This document shows positions 1-8,866 of a DNA stretch of 47,579 nt, one piece after another (position 1 is the stretch's first letter; each line of letters begins with the position of its first letter). The position numbers were made by a program, and so were the translations under genes. This DNA comes from Streptococcus suis YS161. GTDB taxonomy: Bacteria > Bacillota > Bacilli > Lactobacillales > Streptococcaceae. Where the stretch lies: NCBI RefSeq assembly GCF_002760245.1, contig NZ_ASCA01000092.1:1-47579 (forward strand). The letters run 5' to 3'. Below the pieces are notes generated by a model. That model made no database searches and was not told the origin of the DNA. It saw nothing but the letters and a program-made list of their open reading frames with translations.

Positions 1-56
1 GATACTTTTCATTTTTTAATCAGTTCGATTGTTTTTACTTGACAAAGGGCTTTACA

Positions 57-221
57 TATCAGTCATTTGAATTAACTTTGATACATCGTCACTTTCGGCT
101 TGCCGTACTCAACGAAAGTGACTTACATCGCAAGTCTTATTTCCAACCTAGAACAGCCTATAGGCTGTTCTAGCAACCTGCACCTCAGTTCCCTGTCTGA
201 AAGCTAATTCATTCGACTATA
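57..221 (+). repeat. BOX-like structured repeat, copy A1
   Basis: This intergenic element begins with a TAGTC-like, TTTGAATTA-containing end and finishes with its imperfect inverse (TTCATTCGACTATA). A close copy lies in inverse orientation at 47176-47338 and a diverged one at about 45925-46050. It contains three hairpins: cactttc/gaaagtg, gactt/aagtc (120-124 with 132-136), and an 11-bp stem at 148-158 with 163-173. Layout and short motifs (CTTGCCGTA, CAACCT, GCAACCTGC) recall pneumococcal BOX elements; that relationship is from memory of BOX, not from an alignment. Confidence 0.75.
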
Positions 222-250
222 ATATGAGATATAAAGACCGAGTAGGTCTC

Positions 251-297
251 AGATTGAAGAAAAAGTCCATTTTGGACAATTTTCTTCAATCTTTTTT
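251..297 (+). terminator. Strong intrinsic terminator or inverted repeat
   Basis: AGATTGAAGAAAA and TTTTCTTCAATCT form a long stem, with inner GTCCA/TGGAC pairing, followed by a T run. It could end transcription entering from the left. A second inverted repeat (AACTCT...AGAAA with TTTCTAAGAGTT) follows at about 318-358. No gene is visible between 222 and 400. Confidence 0.7.
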
Positions 298-399
298 CTG
301 TATGTTGAAAATAAAAAAACTCTCAGAAATACAAAAATATAAATGTTTCTAAGAGTTTAATGACTTGCTATCTTTCGCAAACTTCTTCAATTTTTTATA

Positions 400-702
400 T
401 TGTTAGGAGTTTGTCTACGTTCTGAGACCGAGATCATCTATTTTGATGAGCCAACCTCGGCCTTGGTTCCTGAGTTAATCGGTGAGGTCTTGGCTGTCAT
501 GATGCAGTTGGCAAAAGAAGGTATGACCATGGTGGTTGTGACGCACGAGATGGGTTTCGCGCGTGCAGTGGCAGACCGAGTGATTTTTATGGGTGGCGGC
601 CAGATTATTGAAGAAGGCCGACCAGAAGACATTTTTGACCGTCCACAAGAAGAACGTACTAAGCAATTCTTAGCTCGCATTCAAAAGGTAGATGTTGAGT
701 AA
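400..702 (+). pseudogene. 3' remnant of an amino-acid ABC transporter ATPase (GlnQ-like)
   Basis: About 95 residues match the C-terminal half of polar amino-acid importer ATPases: Walker B with D-loop ([15 protein letters not shown]), the switch histidine ([10 protein letters not shown]) and the conserved ending ([15 protein letters not shown]). Walker A, the Q-loop and the signature motif are absent, since the upstream DNA is unrelated AT-rich sequence. The D-loop aspartate normally seen in SALD is Val, a further sign of decay. There is no convincing ribosome site at 400. It is a gene relic, probably truncated by deletion or insertion at about position 415, and cannot be a working ATPase. 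Confidence 0.85.
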
Positions 703-769
703 GCTAAGCAAATTAATTTATCTCATTCATTTCCATAATCGTACAGAAAATGGACAGAATTTGACAAAG

Positions 770-818
770 ATACTTCAATTGTTAGACATTGATTGGTCTA
801 GCGGTTGGAGTATTTTTT
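770..818 (+). terminator. Intrinsic terminator after the ABC relic
   Basis: ATACTTCAA (770-778) pairs with TTGGAGTAT (805-813), allowing one G-T pair, and is followed by six T. It is probably the original terminator of the truncated ABC gene. Confidence 0.6.
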
Positions 819-960
819 GTTTAGAGAGAATGGATATTCTTAGATAGTACTTTTAGCACGAGGCGATAGCCGCAGGCATAGATGAAGTTAGGCAAGGGAG
901 CTAAGGAAGTAATAGGAGGAAAACTAAATGACGATAAATGTATTCGAAAGGTCTTTACTT
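819..960 (+). other. Intergenic stretch with a 15-codon ORF
   Basis: Between the relic's terminator and the regulator promoter there is no recognisable gene. An AGGAGG at about 915 precedes ATG 928, which opens only 15 codons (stop 973-975). This could be the leftover start of a lost gene or chance. Nothing ties it to a function. Confidence 0.3.
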
Positions 961-1004
961 TTTAGTAATAAATAGTATATAATAACCTAAAGAAAACGTT
1001 TGCA
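954..1004 (+). promoter_or_regulatory. Promoter of the LacI-type regulator with downstream operator
   Basis: A TTTACT (954-959), an 18-nt spacer and TATAAT (978-983) form the promoter. AAGAAAACGTTTGCA (990-1004) lies at the expected transcription start. The identical 15-mer overlaps the -35 of the pullulanase promoter (2111-2125). It resembles LacI/GalR-family operators and, read on the other strand, a CcpA cre site with two mismatches. The placement suggests autoregulation, CcpA control, or both. Confidence 0.7.
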
Positions 1005-1065
1005 CAATTTTGACTGTTTGCTTGCTAAAAGATAAGCAACAGAAATAGAATTAGGGAGGAGTTCT

Positions 1066-2007
1066 ATGACGACATTAGCCGATGTGGCTAGGTTAGCCAA
1101 TGTATCAAAGATGACTGTTTCGCGAGTCATCAACCATCCAGAACAAGTTACACAAGAGCTGCGGACGCTCGTAACAGCTGCGATGGAAGAATTAAACTAT
1201 AAGCCAAATGTGGCGGCCAAGGCCTTGGCCCAGCAACGGACACTGATTGTTCAGGCTGTCATTCTCGAAAAGATGGATGTGGTAGAACCGTACTATATCG
1301 ACCTTCTTGCAGGAATCGCTGATGAGCTCAATCATCGAAATTATACCTTGCAGTTGGTGACCAATCCAAGTCAGATCACTGATCAATGTGATGGTTACAT
1401 CGTGACTGGCGCTCGCAAGGATGACTACCCTTGGTTGAAAGGGCTGCGGAAGCCATTAATTTTATTTGGGGAGAATCAAGAAGGTCTTCCTTTTGTAGAT
1501 TCAGACAATCATTTGGCGACTAGGTCCGCAACCCAGTTTGCTTTATCAAAAGGTTATGAGAGGATTGTTTTTGTAGGGATTGACTTGCCAGAAGCCTTTG
1601 AAAAAGGGAGAGAAGAAGGCTACAAAGATGCTATGCAGGGCCGAGAAACTCATCTCTATCGATTGGAAAATCGTTCTCGTGTTGCGGAAGAATTTGTGAA
1701 AAATCTTGATTATTTACCAGAAAATACCTGCTTTATCTGCGCATCGGATCGTCTCGCTCTTGGGGTTACAAGAGGTTTACAAGCTCTAGGAAAGTCTATT
1801 CCGAATGACGTTGGGGTGATTGGTTTTGACGGCTTCTTTTTAGATCGGATGTCCAGACCAGCCTTGACGACGATGAAGCAGCCGATTCGTCAAATGGGGG
1901 CTCTTAGCGTCAAATATTTAATGACGATATTGGATGGCAAGCCTCTGGCTAGACAGGGGCATTACTGTCAGGCGACGTTAATTGAAAGGGAGACTACACC
2001 TCAGTAG
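1066..2007 (+). CDS. apuR: LacI/GalR-family regulator of the amylopullulanase gene (ApuR-like)
   Basis: The 313-residue protein has an N-terminal LacI helix-turn-helix (TLADVARLANVSKMTVSRVIN, residues 3-23, including the hinge-type VINHPEQV) and a periplasmic-binding-like effector domain typical of MalR and GalR proteins. A GGAGG lies upstream of ATG 1066. It is monocistronic and lies immediately upstream of and co-directional with the amylopullulanase gene. Both promoters carry the same 15-base operator, so the simplest reading is a maltose/alpha-glucan-responsive repressor controlling itself and the downstream enzyme. The name apuR reflects that position in S. suis. The effector is not visible from sequence. 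Its terminator hairpin contains the stop codon. Confidence 0.85.
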   Translation: MTTLADVARLANVSKMTVSRVINHPEQVTQELRTLVTAAMEELNYKPNVAAKALAQQRTLIVQAVILEKMDVVEPYYIDLLAGIADELNHRNYTLQLVTNPSQITDQCDGYIVTGARKDDYPWLKGLRKPLILFGENQEGLPFVDSDNHLATRSATQFALSKGYERIVFVGIDLPEAFEKGREEGYKDAMQGRETHLYRLENRSRVAEEFVKNLDYLPENTCFICASDRLALGVTRGLQALGKSIPNDVGVIGFDGFFLDRMSRPALTTMKQPIRQMGALSVKYLMTILDGKPLARQGHYCQATLIERETTPQ

Positions 2008-2017
2008 TCTCTTTTTT
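1990..2017 (+). terminator. Terminator overlapping the regulator stop codon
   Basis: GAGACTAC (1990-1997) and GTAGTCTC (2004-2011) form a perfect 8-bp stem followed by six T. The TAG stop (2005-2007) sits inside the 3' arm, so the last codons of the gene also encode the terminator. Confidence 0.9.
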
Positions 2018-2110
2018 GGGGTCAGTGGGCGGTCTAGGAGCAAAAGAAGGGGGAGCTATTTATTCTATTTTTGTTAGATAGTAGATTAAAACTTGTTACC
2101 GCTAACATTC

Positions 2111-2150
2111 AAGAAAACGTTTGCAAAAACTCCTTGGAATTGTATATACT
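2111..2150 (+). promoter_or_regulatory. apuA promoter with operator over the -35
   Basis: TTGCAA (2121-2126), an 18-nt spacer and TATACT (2145-2150). The 15-mer AAGAAAACGTTTGCA (2111-2125) covers the -35. On the minus strand it reads TTGCAAACGTTTTCT, matching the cre consensus at 14 of 15 places. Binding by either the LacI-type regulator or CcpA would block RNA polymerase. Transcription should start near 2157. Confidence 0.75.
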
Positions 2151-2175
2151 GGTAGTGTACAATTCAAACTTATTT

Positions 2176-2279
2176 ATACTCTTCGAAAATCAAAATCAGA
2201 CGTTGTTGACTTGATTTGATGAACTTCAGTTCTATCTGCATCTGCGTCGCCTAGTCTGTTTTTGATTTTCATTGAGTAT
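2176..2279 (+). repeat. 104-bp BOX-like element in the apuA leader, copy 1
   Basis: The ends ATACTCTTCGAAAATCAAAA and the inverse of TTTTGATTTTCATTGAGTAT form imperfect terminal inverted repeats. The same element with a single base difference (A/G at the 34th base) is at 38156-38259. The termini match the ends of pneumococcal BOX elements as I know them. It lies between the predicted apuA transcription start and the ribosome site, so it is transcribed as part of the 5' leader. Confidence 0.85.
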
Positions 2280-2294
2280 TATATGGAGGAGTCT

Positions 2295-5200
2295 ATGAAA
2301 AAGAAATCCGTTCAGAATATGAAACGAACAGGGATGCTAGAGAAGAAACAGATTTTTGGCATTCGTAAACTAAATGTAGGTGTAGCCTCTGTTGGGATTG
2401 CGGCTGCTCTGTTTTTAAGTGGAGCAGGTCAACTAGTGCAGGCAGAGGAAGTTGTCCTCCCTGCGTCAACTAGTTCAACGATTCTTTCGGAACAGGATGG
2501 CGGCGCGGTAGAAGCGACCACAACTGCGATAGAAGCTACAGATTCTATGGTAGCTGAAGCGACAGCGGTAACAGAAACAGCCGATGCAGTTGCTCCAGAG
2601 GAAGCTCCTATCGAAGAAGGCAGTATTCGTCTGCACTTTGAAAATGTAGATGAAACAGTACCAGAAAGTCAAGGACTTTGGACTTGGGGAGGAGTGGCAG
2701 AGCCGTCCGATGGTAATCAATGGCCAACGGATACAGCGAATTTTTCAAGCAGTCAGGTAGATGACTACGGCCATTACGTTGATATTAAAAAATCTGAGAC
2801 ACCAGGAACGATTGGCTATCTGGTTCTCAAGAATGGGGAAAAAATAACAGAATCGGACCAAAAAGTGGAGCTTCTTGTTCCGGAACAAAATGAGGCTTGG
2901 ATTGCTAGCGATTATACTGTTTCTAGCTATGAGCCACTCAAAGATGAAAATGTCCTCCGTATCAACTACACACGTGAAGACAACAATTATGAAGGTTGGG
3001 GCGTTTGGACTTGGGGCGATACGACTGAAGCGAGTGATGGCTGGCCAACAGGTGCCGTTGATTTTAAACTTGGCAAATACGGAGCTTATGTTGACATTCC
3101 CCTCTCGAATGGTTTAGATTCTAAGCTTGGATTTCTACTAATCAATCAGAATAATCCAGACTTAGCAGGCAATAAAACCATTGATTTAGCCTTTGCTGAC
3201 CGTAAACGGCATAGCCAAATTTTCCTTCGAAACGGTGACGACAAAGTTTACACAAATCCATACTTTATCGAAGAGAAAGTAGAACTTGATACAAGCAAAG
3301 CTACTCCGGGAACAAAAAATGTAACCATTGAAGCAAGTATAAAAGCACCATTCAACTACAATGAAAGTGGCTTGGTATCTGTAACTGTCACCAACCCTGA
3401 AAATGCTGAGATTGTTAAAATGGAAGTCGATACAAGTGCCATCGGTGGAGGCCTTGTGCCAATCTCTACTGAGCTCAATCGTGTGACCATTAAAGCGACG
3501 TCTAGCACAGCGCCAGGTACATATAGTCTTCCTGTAAAGGTCTATGACAAGGACAACGGCTACTATGAAACTAGCCTAGATGTAACCATTACAGAGCGTA
3601 TCAAGGCAGAAGGTGAAAAAGACTGGGACGAGCAAGTTATCTACTTCATGATGACAGACCGTTTCTATAATGGAGACACTAGCAATGACAAGCTAGTGGA
3701 AGGAACAGCCTCCAACCCACGCGGTCTTTACCAGGGCGGTGACTTCAAAGGAGTGACAGCCAAGCTGGACTACTTGAAAGAACTGGGTGTGGACTCTATC
3801 TGGTTGACTCCGATTGTGGAAAATATTCCACAGAATGTCGGTAGCGCAACAGATGGAGAGTACTATGCTTACCATGGTTATTGGGCATCCAATTTTGAGA
3901 AACTTAATCCGCATTTGGGAAGTTTAGCTGATTTCCATGAATTGATTGATGCCGCGGCGGAAAAAGGTATAAACATTGTTGTTGACGTGGTACTTAACCA
4001 TGCTGGCTATGGTACAGAAGAAACCTTTGCAGGTATGGTACGGACTAAGGAAGAAGACAAGCAGGGAGATGACCAGCTCGGTTCGCTTGCAGGATTGCCT
4101 GACTTCAAGACAGAAGAAGCAGCTGTTCGAAATCAGTTGGTTGCTTGGCAGGCATCTTGGTTGGAACGTTCAACAACTGCCAAGGGCAATTCTATCTATG
4201 CTTTCCGTGTCGATACAGTCAAACACGTTGATGATACAACCTGGCAGCATTTCAGAAATGAATTGGTGGATAGAGATCCTGACTTCCACTTGATTGGGGA
4301 AACATGGGGAGCGAATTATAAGGATACCAAGGGTGACTTGGGTATCGGTACTATGGATAGCTTGTTGGACTTTGGCTTCAAGGATATTGCCAAATATCTA
4401 GTCAATGGTCAACTAAAAGCAGCTGGAAAAGAGCTGGAAGAACGTAGCAAGGTTCTGACTAGTGCAGCTTCTCTAGGTCAATTCTTGGGCAGTCATGACG
4501 AAGATGGTTTCCTCTACAGTCTCGGTGGTGCAGAAAAAGAAGGAAATCTGGATAAACTGAAATTGGCTGCCAGTCTCTTGATTACTGCAAAAGGCCAGCC
4601 AGTCATCTACTACGGTGAAGAATTGGGGCAATCTGGACAAAACAACTGGCCAGTTTATGACAACCGGTACGATTTCGATTGGAGCAAGGTAGAGACAAGT
4701 GACATAGAGGACCATTACCAAAAATTGTTGGCTTTCCGTAATGCCAATTCAACATTGCTCTCACGTGGTGATACAAGCACCCTTGCTGGAAATGATAGCC
4801 AAGGTTGGCTTATCAGCAAACGCAGTTACCAAGATCAAGCTGCCTATCTTGTCTTCTCAACCAATACCGAGAGCAAGGAAATGGCGCTTGAAGTATCTGG
4901 TAAGGATGTAGTGGTCACAGATGCCTACACAGGAAAATCTTACCAAGCTATCGAGAAAGATGGTAAATGGGTCGTTCAAGTAGAACTTCCAACTATCGGT
5001 CAAGGTGGCACCATGATCCTTCAGACAGAAGCAGGTGACATCGTCAATGCAAGTGTGCAAGGAGCAACTGAAGAACCAATTGAAGCAGGCTACTTCCGTG
5101 TTCACTTCAAAACCTTACCATCTGACAATCTATCTAGCCTAGGGTTATGGACATGGGATGATGTGGAAAAACCATCGTCAGATGTTGGTGCTTGGCCAAC

Positions 5201-8200
5201 GGGTGCAACCAATTTCAGTACTGCTAAGCAGGATGACTATGGCTATTATCTGGACATCAAGATGAAAGATGAAACAGCTAGCAAGATTAGTCTGTTGATT
5301 AATAACACTTCTGGTGATAACATCACAGGTGACAAGACTATTGAGCGAATTAGCACCAAGATGAATGAAGCTTGGTTTGATGAGAATTATCAACTCAGCC
5401 TCTATCAACCACTTAAAGAAGGATATATTCGGATTAATTACTTCCGTACCGATGGCAATTATGACCAAAAAGGTCTCTGGATCTGGGGTGATGTGACTGA
5501 CCTTACCTTGGGTGACTGGCCAAATGGTATTGATTTTGAAAACCAAGGCAAGTACGGTGCCTATATTGATGTCAAATTGACAGATTTACCAAGTTCCATT
5601 GGATTCTTGCTATTGGATGAAAGCAAGTCAGGAGATGATGTGAAGATTCAGCAGAAAGATTATAGCTTTAAAGATTTGAAAAATCAGACACAAATATTCC
5701 TCAAAGATGATGATGCGACTATTTACACCAACCCTTATTTTGTCAATAATGTCCGTGTGACAGGTGTTTCTCACGTTAGTTTAACAGCTTTAGAAGCAGC
5801 CTTTACAACATTGGAAGGTGCGGATAAGGATAGCATCTTGGAGAAATTGTCTGTAACAGATAAGAATGGTCAGACAGTTGCAGTGACGGACCTTGTCTTG
5901 GATGCCACCAGCAACAAGGTGCGAGTCCTCGGGGATTTCAACCAAGAAAATGCGGGCTATACCCTCAAATATGGCAATGATAGCTTCACAACAACTATGA
6001 GCTGGCAGTTGAAGGATGAGCTTTATGCTTATGATGGAGAACTTGGTGCGCGTGTGAGTCAAGCAGGCAGTGTCGTTGATATGACCCTTTGGTCTCCAAG
6101 TGCAGACAGTGTGGCAGTCGTTCTTTACGATAAGGATGACCAATCTAAGGTGGTCGGTAAATTGGCCATGACCAAGGGCGATAAGGGACAATGGGACCTC
6201 GAATTGAACAGTCAATCAGGTCTCGGTATTTCGGACTATCGTGGTTACTACTACCATTATGAAATCACTCGTGGGGATCAATCTGTTCTTGTTTTAGACC
6301 CATATGCTAAATCTTTAGCGGAGTGGAATAGTGATTTGGCAGATACAGATCCATCTTATCGGATTGCAAAAGCTGCGATTGTGGATCCATCAGAAGTTGG
6401 TCCAAGTGGCTTGGACTATGCCACAATTCCTAACTTCAATCAGCGTGAAGATGCCATTATCTATGAAGCACATGTTCGTGACTTCACATCAGATCCTGCT
6501 ATTTCTGATGAATTGACAGCTCAGTTCGGTACCTTTGCGGCCTTTGCAGAGCGACTCAGCTACCTTAAAGACTTGGGTGTGACCCATATTCAGCTGCTCC
6601 CAGTTATGAGTTACTATTATGTCAATGAATTGAAAAATGCAGAGCGGATGAGCGAGTACGCTTCTAGCAACAGCAACTACAACTGGGGCTATGATCCACA
6701 GAGCTACTTTGCCTTTACAGGTATGTATTCTACAGACCCAACAGATCCGTTGAAACGCATCGAGGAATTCAAAAACCTGGTCAATGAAATTCACAAACAA
6801 GGCATGGGTGTGATTTTGGATGTGGTCTACAACCACACTTCTAAGACCTTCTTATTTGAAGACTTAGAGCCAAACTATTATCACTTCATGGAGGCAGATG
6901 GTACGGCTAAATCAAGCTTTGGTGGTGGTCGTCTGGGAACCACTCACTACATGAGCCGTCGTGTCTTAGTTGATTCCATCACCTATCTTGTGGATGAATT
7001 TAAGGTAGATGGTTTCCGCTTCGATATGATGGGGGACCATGATGCTGCAGCAATTGAGCTGGCCTTTACTGAGGCTCAAAAACTCAATCCAAACATCATT
7101 ATGCTTGGTGAAGGATGGAGAACCTTTACAGGTGATGCCAATCAGCCTGTTCAGCCAGCGGACCAAGACTGGATGAGTTCAACAGATACGGTTGCAGTAT
7201 TCTCAGATGACATTCGCAACACACTTAAATCTGGTTACCCAAACGAAGGTCAGCCAGCCTTTATCACAGGTGGTGCTAAGAGTGTAGAATCTGTCTTCAA
7301 TAACATCAAGGCACAACCAGGCAACTTCTTGGCAGATGATCCAGGTGATGTGATCCAGTATATTGCTGCGCATGATAACTTGACCCTCTTTGATATTATC
7401 GCTCAGTCCATCAAGAAGGATCCATCAATCGCTGAAAACTATACTGAAATTCACCAACGTCAACGCTTGGGTAATTTGCTAGTCTTGACTGCTCAAGGGA
7501 CACCGTTTATCCATTCTGGTCAGGAGTATGGACGGACCAAACAGTTCCGCCATCCTGATTACAAGGAGCCAGTTATAGAGGACAAGGTACCAAACAAGGC
7601 GCATTTGTTGACCAATGCAGATGGAACGCCATTTGACTATCCATACTACATTCATGATTCTTACGATTCATCGGATGCGGTCAACAAGTTTGACTGGACC
7701 AAAGCGACAGATGAGGCGCTCTATCCAGAGAATACCCGTACTCAGGCCTTTACAAAAGGATTGATTGCCTTGCGCAAATCTACAGATGCCTTCCGTTTGG
7801 GAACAAAAGACCAAGTCAATCAAATGGTTAGCTTGATTTCAGTTCCAGGTCAAAATGGTATTGCTACAAACGATGTGGTTATTGCCTATCAAACCATTGC
7901 AAGCAATGGTGATCGCTATGCAGTATTTGTCAATGCTGACAGTAAGGAACGTAGTTTTGTTCTTTCAGATATTTACAAAGACTTACTGCAGGGTCAAGTA
8001 CTGGTTGATGGTGAGCGTGCAGGTGTAGAAGCATTGTCTGATTTAGTGGGTGTCGAATTGACTGATAGCGCAGTTGTTCTTGCACCTTTGACTGCAACGG
8101 TGATTCGCTTGCCTTACATCACTACGGCAGTTCCAGATATAGCGCCTACTGCTGAAGAAAAACCAAGTCTAGACTTTACTACCAAGGAACGTACAGAGGA

Positions 8201-8636
8201 AAAAATTCTTCCTATCGTAGAGGAAATTCGCTATGATACAACTCTTGCAAAAGGTCAATCTTATGTGCTTCAAGAAGGTAAGGCAGGCAAGAAAGTTGTG
8301 AATTATCAAGATGTCTTGGTTGATGGTAAGGTGGTCGCTACTAACTTGTTATCAGAAACAGTAGTAGATGGTGAAGCACGTATTCTGGTAAAAGGTAGCA
8401 AGGAAGTGATAAAAGAAGTAGCGAAATCAGACGCAGTTGAGAAGCAAGAGGTATTGAAACCAAGTCTTTCTACTCCAACGGCTCAAGTGTCTGAACAGGT
8501 TACCAGCACATCAACCAAAGAAAGTCTACCAGCTACAGGTGACCGACAAAGCGATTTGGCACTTCTAGGTCTCGGACTTGCTGGACTTGGTTTGACAGTT
8601 GCTGCACAAGGAAGAACTAAAAAATCAGAAGAATAG
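2295..8636 (+). CDS. apuA: Cell-wall-anchored bifunctional amylopullulanase
   Basis: A surface enzyme of 2113 residues that hydrolyses alpha-1,4 and alpha-1,6 bonds of glycogen, starch and pullulan. ATG 2295 is chosen because GGAGGA lies five bases upstream; an in-frame ATT-rich extension to 2262 falls inside the BOX-like repeat. Order: YSIRK-like signal peptide (IFGIRKLNVGVASVG), two CBM41-type starch-binding modules (about 110-330, each with a WTWG motif), a GH13 alpha-amylase domain (about 440-830) with catalytic D640, E669 and D735, two more CBM41 modules (about 930-1150), an N-terminal pullulanase region, a GH13 pullulanase domain containing YNWGYDP with D1577, E1606 and D1694, a C-terminal region, and the sortase motif LPATG (2078-2082) followed by a hydrophobic segment and basic tail. 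Both active sites look intact. ApuA is linked in the literature to S. suis glycogen use and adhesion. Confidence 0.95.
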   Translation: MKKKSVQNMKRTGMLEKKQIFGIRKLNVGVASVGIAAALFLSGAGQLVQAEEVVLPASTSSTILSEQDGGAVEATTTAIEATDSMVAEATAVTETADAVAPEEAPIEEGSIRLHFENVDETVPESQGLWTWGGVAEPSDGNQWPTDTANFSSSQVDDYGHYVDIKKSETPGTIGYLVLKNGEKITESDQKVELLVPEQNEAWIASDYTVSSYEPLKDENVLRINYTREDNNYEGWGVWTWGDTTEASDGWPTGAVDFKLGKYGAYVDIPLSNGLDSKLGFLLINQNNPDLAGNKTIDLAFADRKRHSQIFLRNGDDKVYTNPYFIEEKVELDTSKATPGTKNVTIEASIKAPFNYNESGLVSVTVTNPENAEIVKMEVDTSAIGGGLVPISTELNRVTIKATSSTAPGTYSLPVKVYDKDNGYYETSLDVTITERIKAEGEKDWDEQVIYFMMTDRFYNGDTSNDKLVEGTASNPRGLYQGGDFKGVTAKLDYLKELGVDSIWLTPIVENIPQNVGSATDGEYYAYHGYWASNFEKLNPHLGSLADFHELIDAAAEKGINIVVDVVLNHAGYGTEETFAGMVRTKEEDKQGDDQLGSLAGLPDFKTEEAAVRNQLVAWQASWLERSTTAKGNSIYAFRVDTVKHVDDTTWQHFRNELVDRDPDFHLIGETWGANYKDTKGDLGIGTMDSLLDFGFKDIAKYLVNGQLKAAGKELEERSKVLTSAASLGQFLGSHDEDGFLYSLGGAEKEGNLDKLKLAASLLITAKGQPVIYYGEELGQSGQNNWPVYDNRYDFDWSKVETSDIEDHYQKLLAFRNANSTLLSRGDTSTLAGNDSQGWLISKRSYQDQAAYLVFSTNTESKEMALEVSGKDVVVTDAYTGKSYQAIEKDGKWVVQVELPTIGQGGTMILQTEAGDIVNASVQGATEEPIEAGYFRVHFKTLPSDNLSSLGLWTWDDVEKPSSDVGAWPTGATNFSTAKQDDYGYYLDIKMKDETASKISLLINNTSGDNITGDKTIERISTKMNEAWFDENYQLSLYQPLKEGYIRINYFRTDGNYDQKGLWIWGDVTDLTLGDWPNGIDFENQGKYGAYIDVKLTDLPSSIGFLLLDESKSGDDVKIQQKDYSFKDLKNQTQIFLKDDDATIYTNPYFVNNVRVTGVSHVSLTALEAAFTTLEGADKDSILEKLSVTDKNGQTVAVTDLVLDATSNKVRVLGDFNQENAGYTLKYGNDSFTTTMSWQLKDELYAYDGELGARVSQAGSVVDMTLWSPSADSVAVVLYDKDDQSKVVGKLAMTKGDKGQWDLELNSQSGLGISDYRGYYYHYEITRGDQSVLVLDPYAKSLAEWNSDLADTDPSYRIAKAAIVDPSEVGPSGLDYATIPNFNQREDAIIYEAHVRDFTSDPAISDELTAQFGTFAAFAERLSYLKDLGVTHIQLLPVMSYYYVNELKNAERMSEYASSNSNYNWGYDPQSYFAFTGMYSTDPTDPLKRIEEFKNLVNEIHKQGMGVILDVVYNHTSKTFLFEDLEPNYYHFMEADGTAKSSFGGGRLGTTHYMSRRVLVDSITYLVDEFKVDGFRFDMMGDHDAAAIELAFTEAQKLNPNIIMLGEGWRTFTGDANQPVQPADQDWMSSTDTVAVFSDDIRNTLKSGYPNEGQPAFITGGAKSVESVFNNIKAQPGNFLADDPGDVIQYIAAHDNLTLFDIIAQSIKKDPSIAENYTEIHQRQRLGNLLVLTAQGTPFIHSGQEYGRTKQFRHPDYKEPVIEDKVPNKAHLLTNADGTPFDYPYYIHDSYDSSDAVNKFDWTKATDEALYPENTRTQAFTKGLIALRKSTDAFRLGTKDQVNQMVSLISVPGQNGIATNDVVIAYQTIASNGDRYAVFVNADSKERSFVLSDIYKDLLQGQVLVDGERAGVEALSDLVGVELTDSAVVLAPLTATVIRLPYITTAVPDIAPTAEEKPSLDFTTKERTEEKILPIVEEIRYDTTLAKGQSYVLQEGKAGKKVVNYQDVLVDGKVVATNLLSETVVDGEARILVKGSKEVIKEVAKSDAVEKQEVLKPSLSTPTAQVSEQVTSTSTKESLPATGDRQSDLALLGLGLAGLGLTVAAQGRTKKSEE

Positions 8637-8650
8637 TATGCTTTCCTCCC

Positions 8651-8688
8651 AAGAGGTTAGGGACCCTATGGTTCTTGACCTCTTTTTT
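8651..8688 (+). terminator. apuA terminator
   Basis: AAGAGGTTAGGGACC and GGTTCTTGACCTCTT pair around CTAT, with a few G-T pairs, followed by a T-rich run. Confidence 0.8.
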
Positions 8689-8762
8689 ATTTTGTGGGCA
8701 GAAACCAAATCGTCTTTTAAATTTTACGATTTAGAAGTAGTCAATAGAAACTTTGGTAAATA

Positions 8763-8828
8763 GTCCAAGAGTGAACACAAGCCTGTGCTTTATTTGGTCT
8801 TTTTGTTTCCGCTTACATAACTTATAAT
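8763..8828 (+). promoter_or_regulatory. Promoter and shared upstream motif of the ula operon
   Basis: A 35-nt motif (8763-8797; core GAACACAAGCCTGTG with flanks GTCCAA and TTATTTGG) lies upstream of TATAAT (8823-8828). The -35 position (TTTTTG) is poor. The same motif, differing at three positions and at exactly the same distance from the -10, precedes ulaG. It is probably the binding site of the PRD activator encoded in the locus. A terminator-like hairpin is the alternative reading. Confidence 0.7.
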
Positions 8829-8866
8829 AAAACCATAAAAATCATTTCAAAAAAGGAGAATGAAAA

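Noticed and set aside
5178..6215. Long antisense open frames within the amylopullulanase gene
   Set aside because: They are shadows of the coding strand with no ribosome sites and no protein-like composition.
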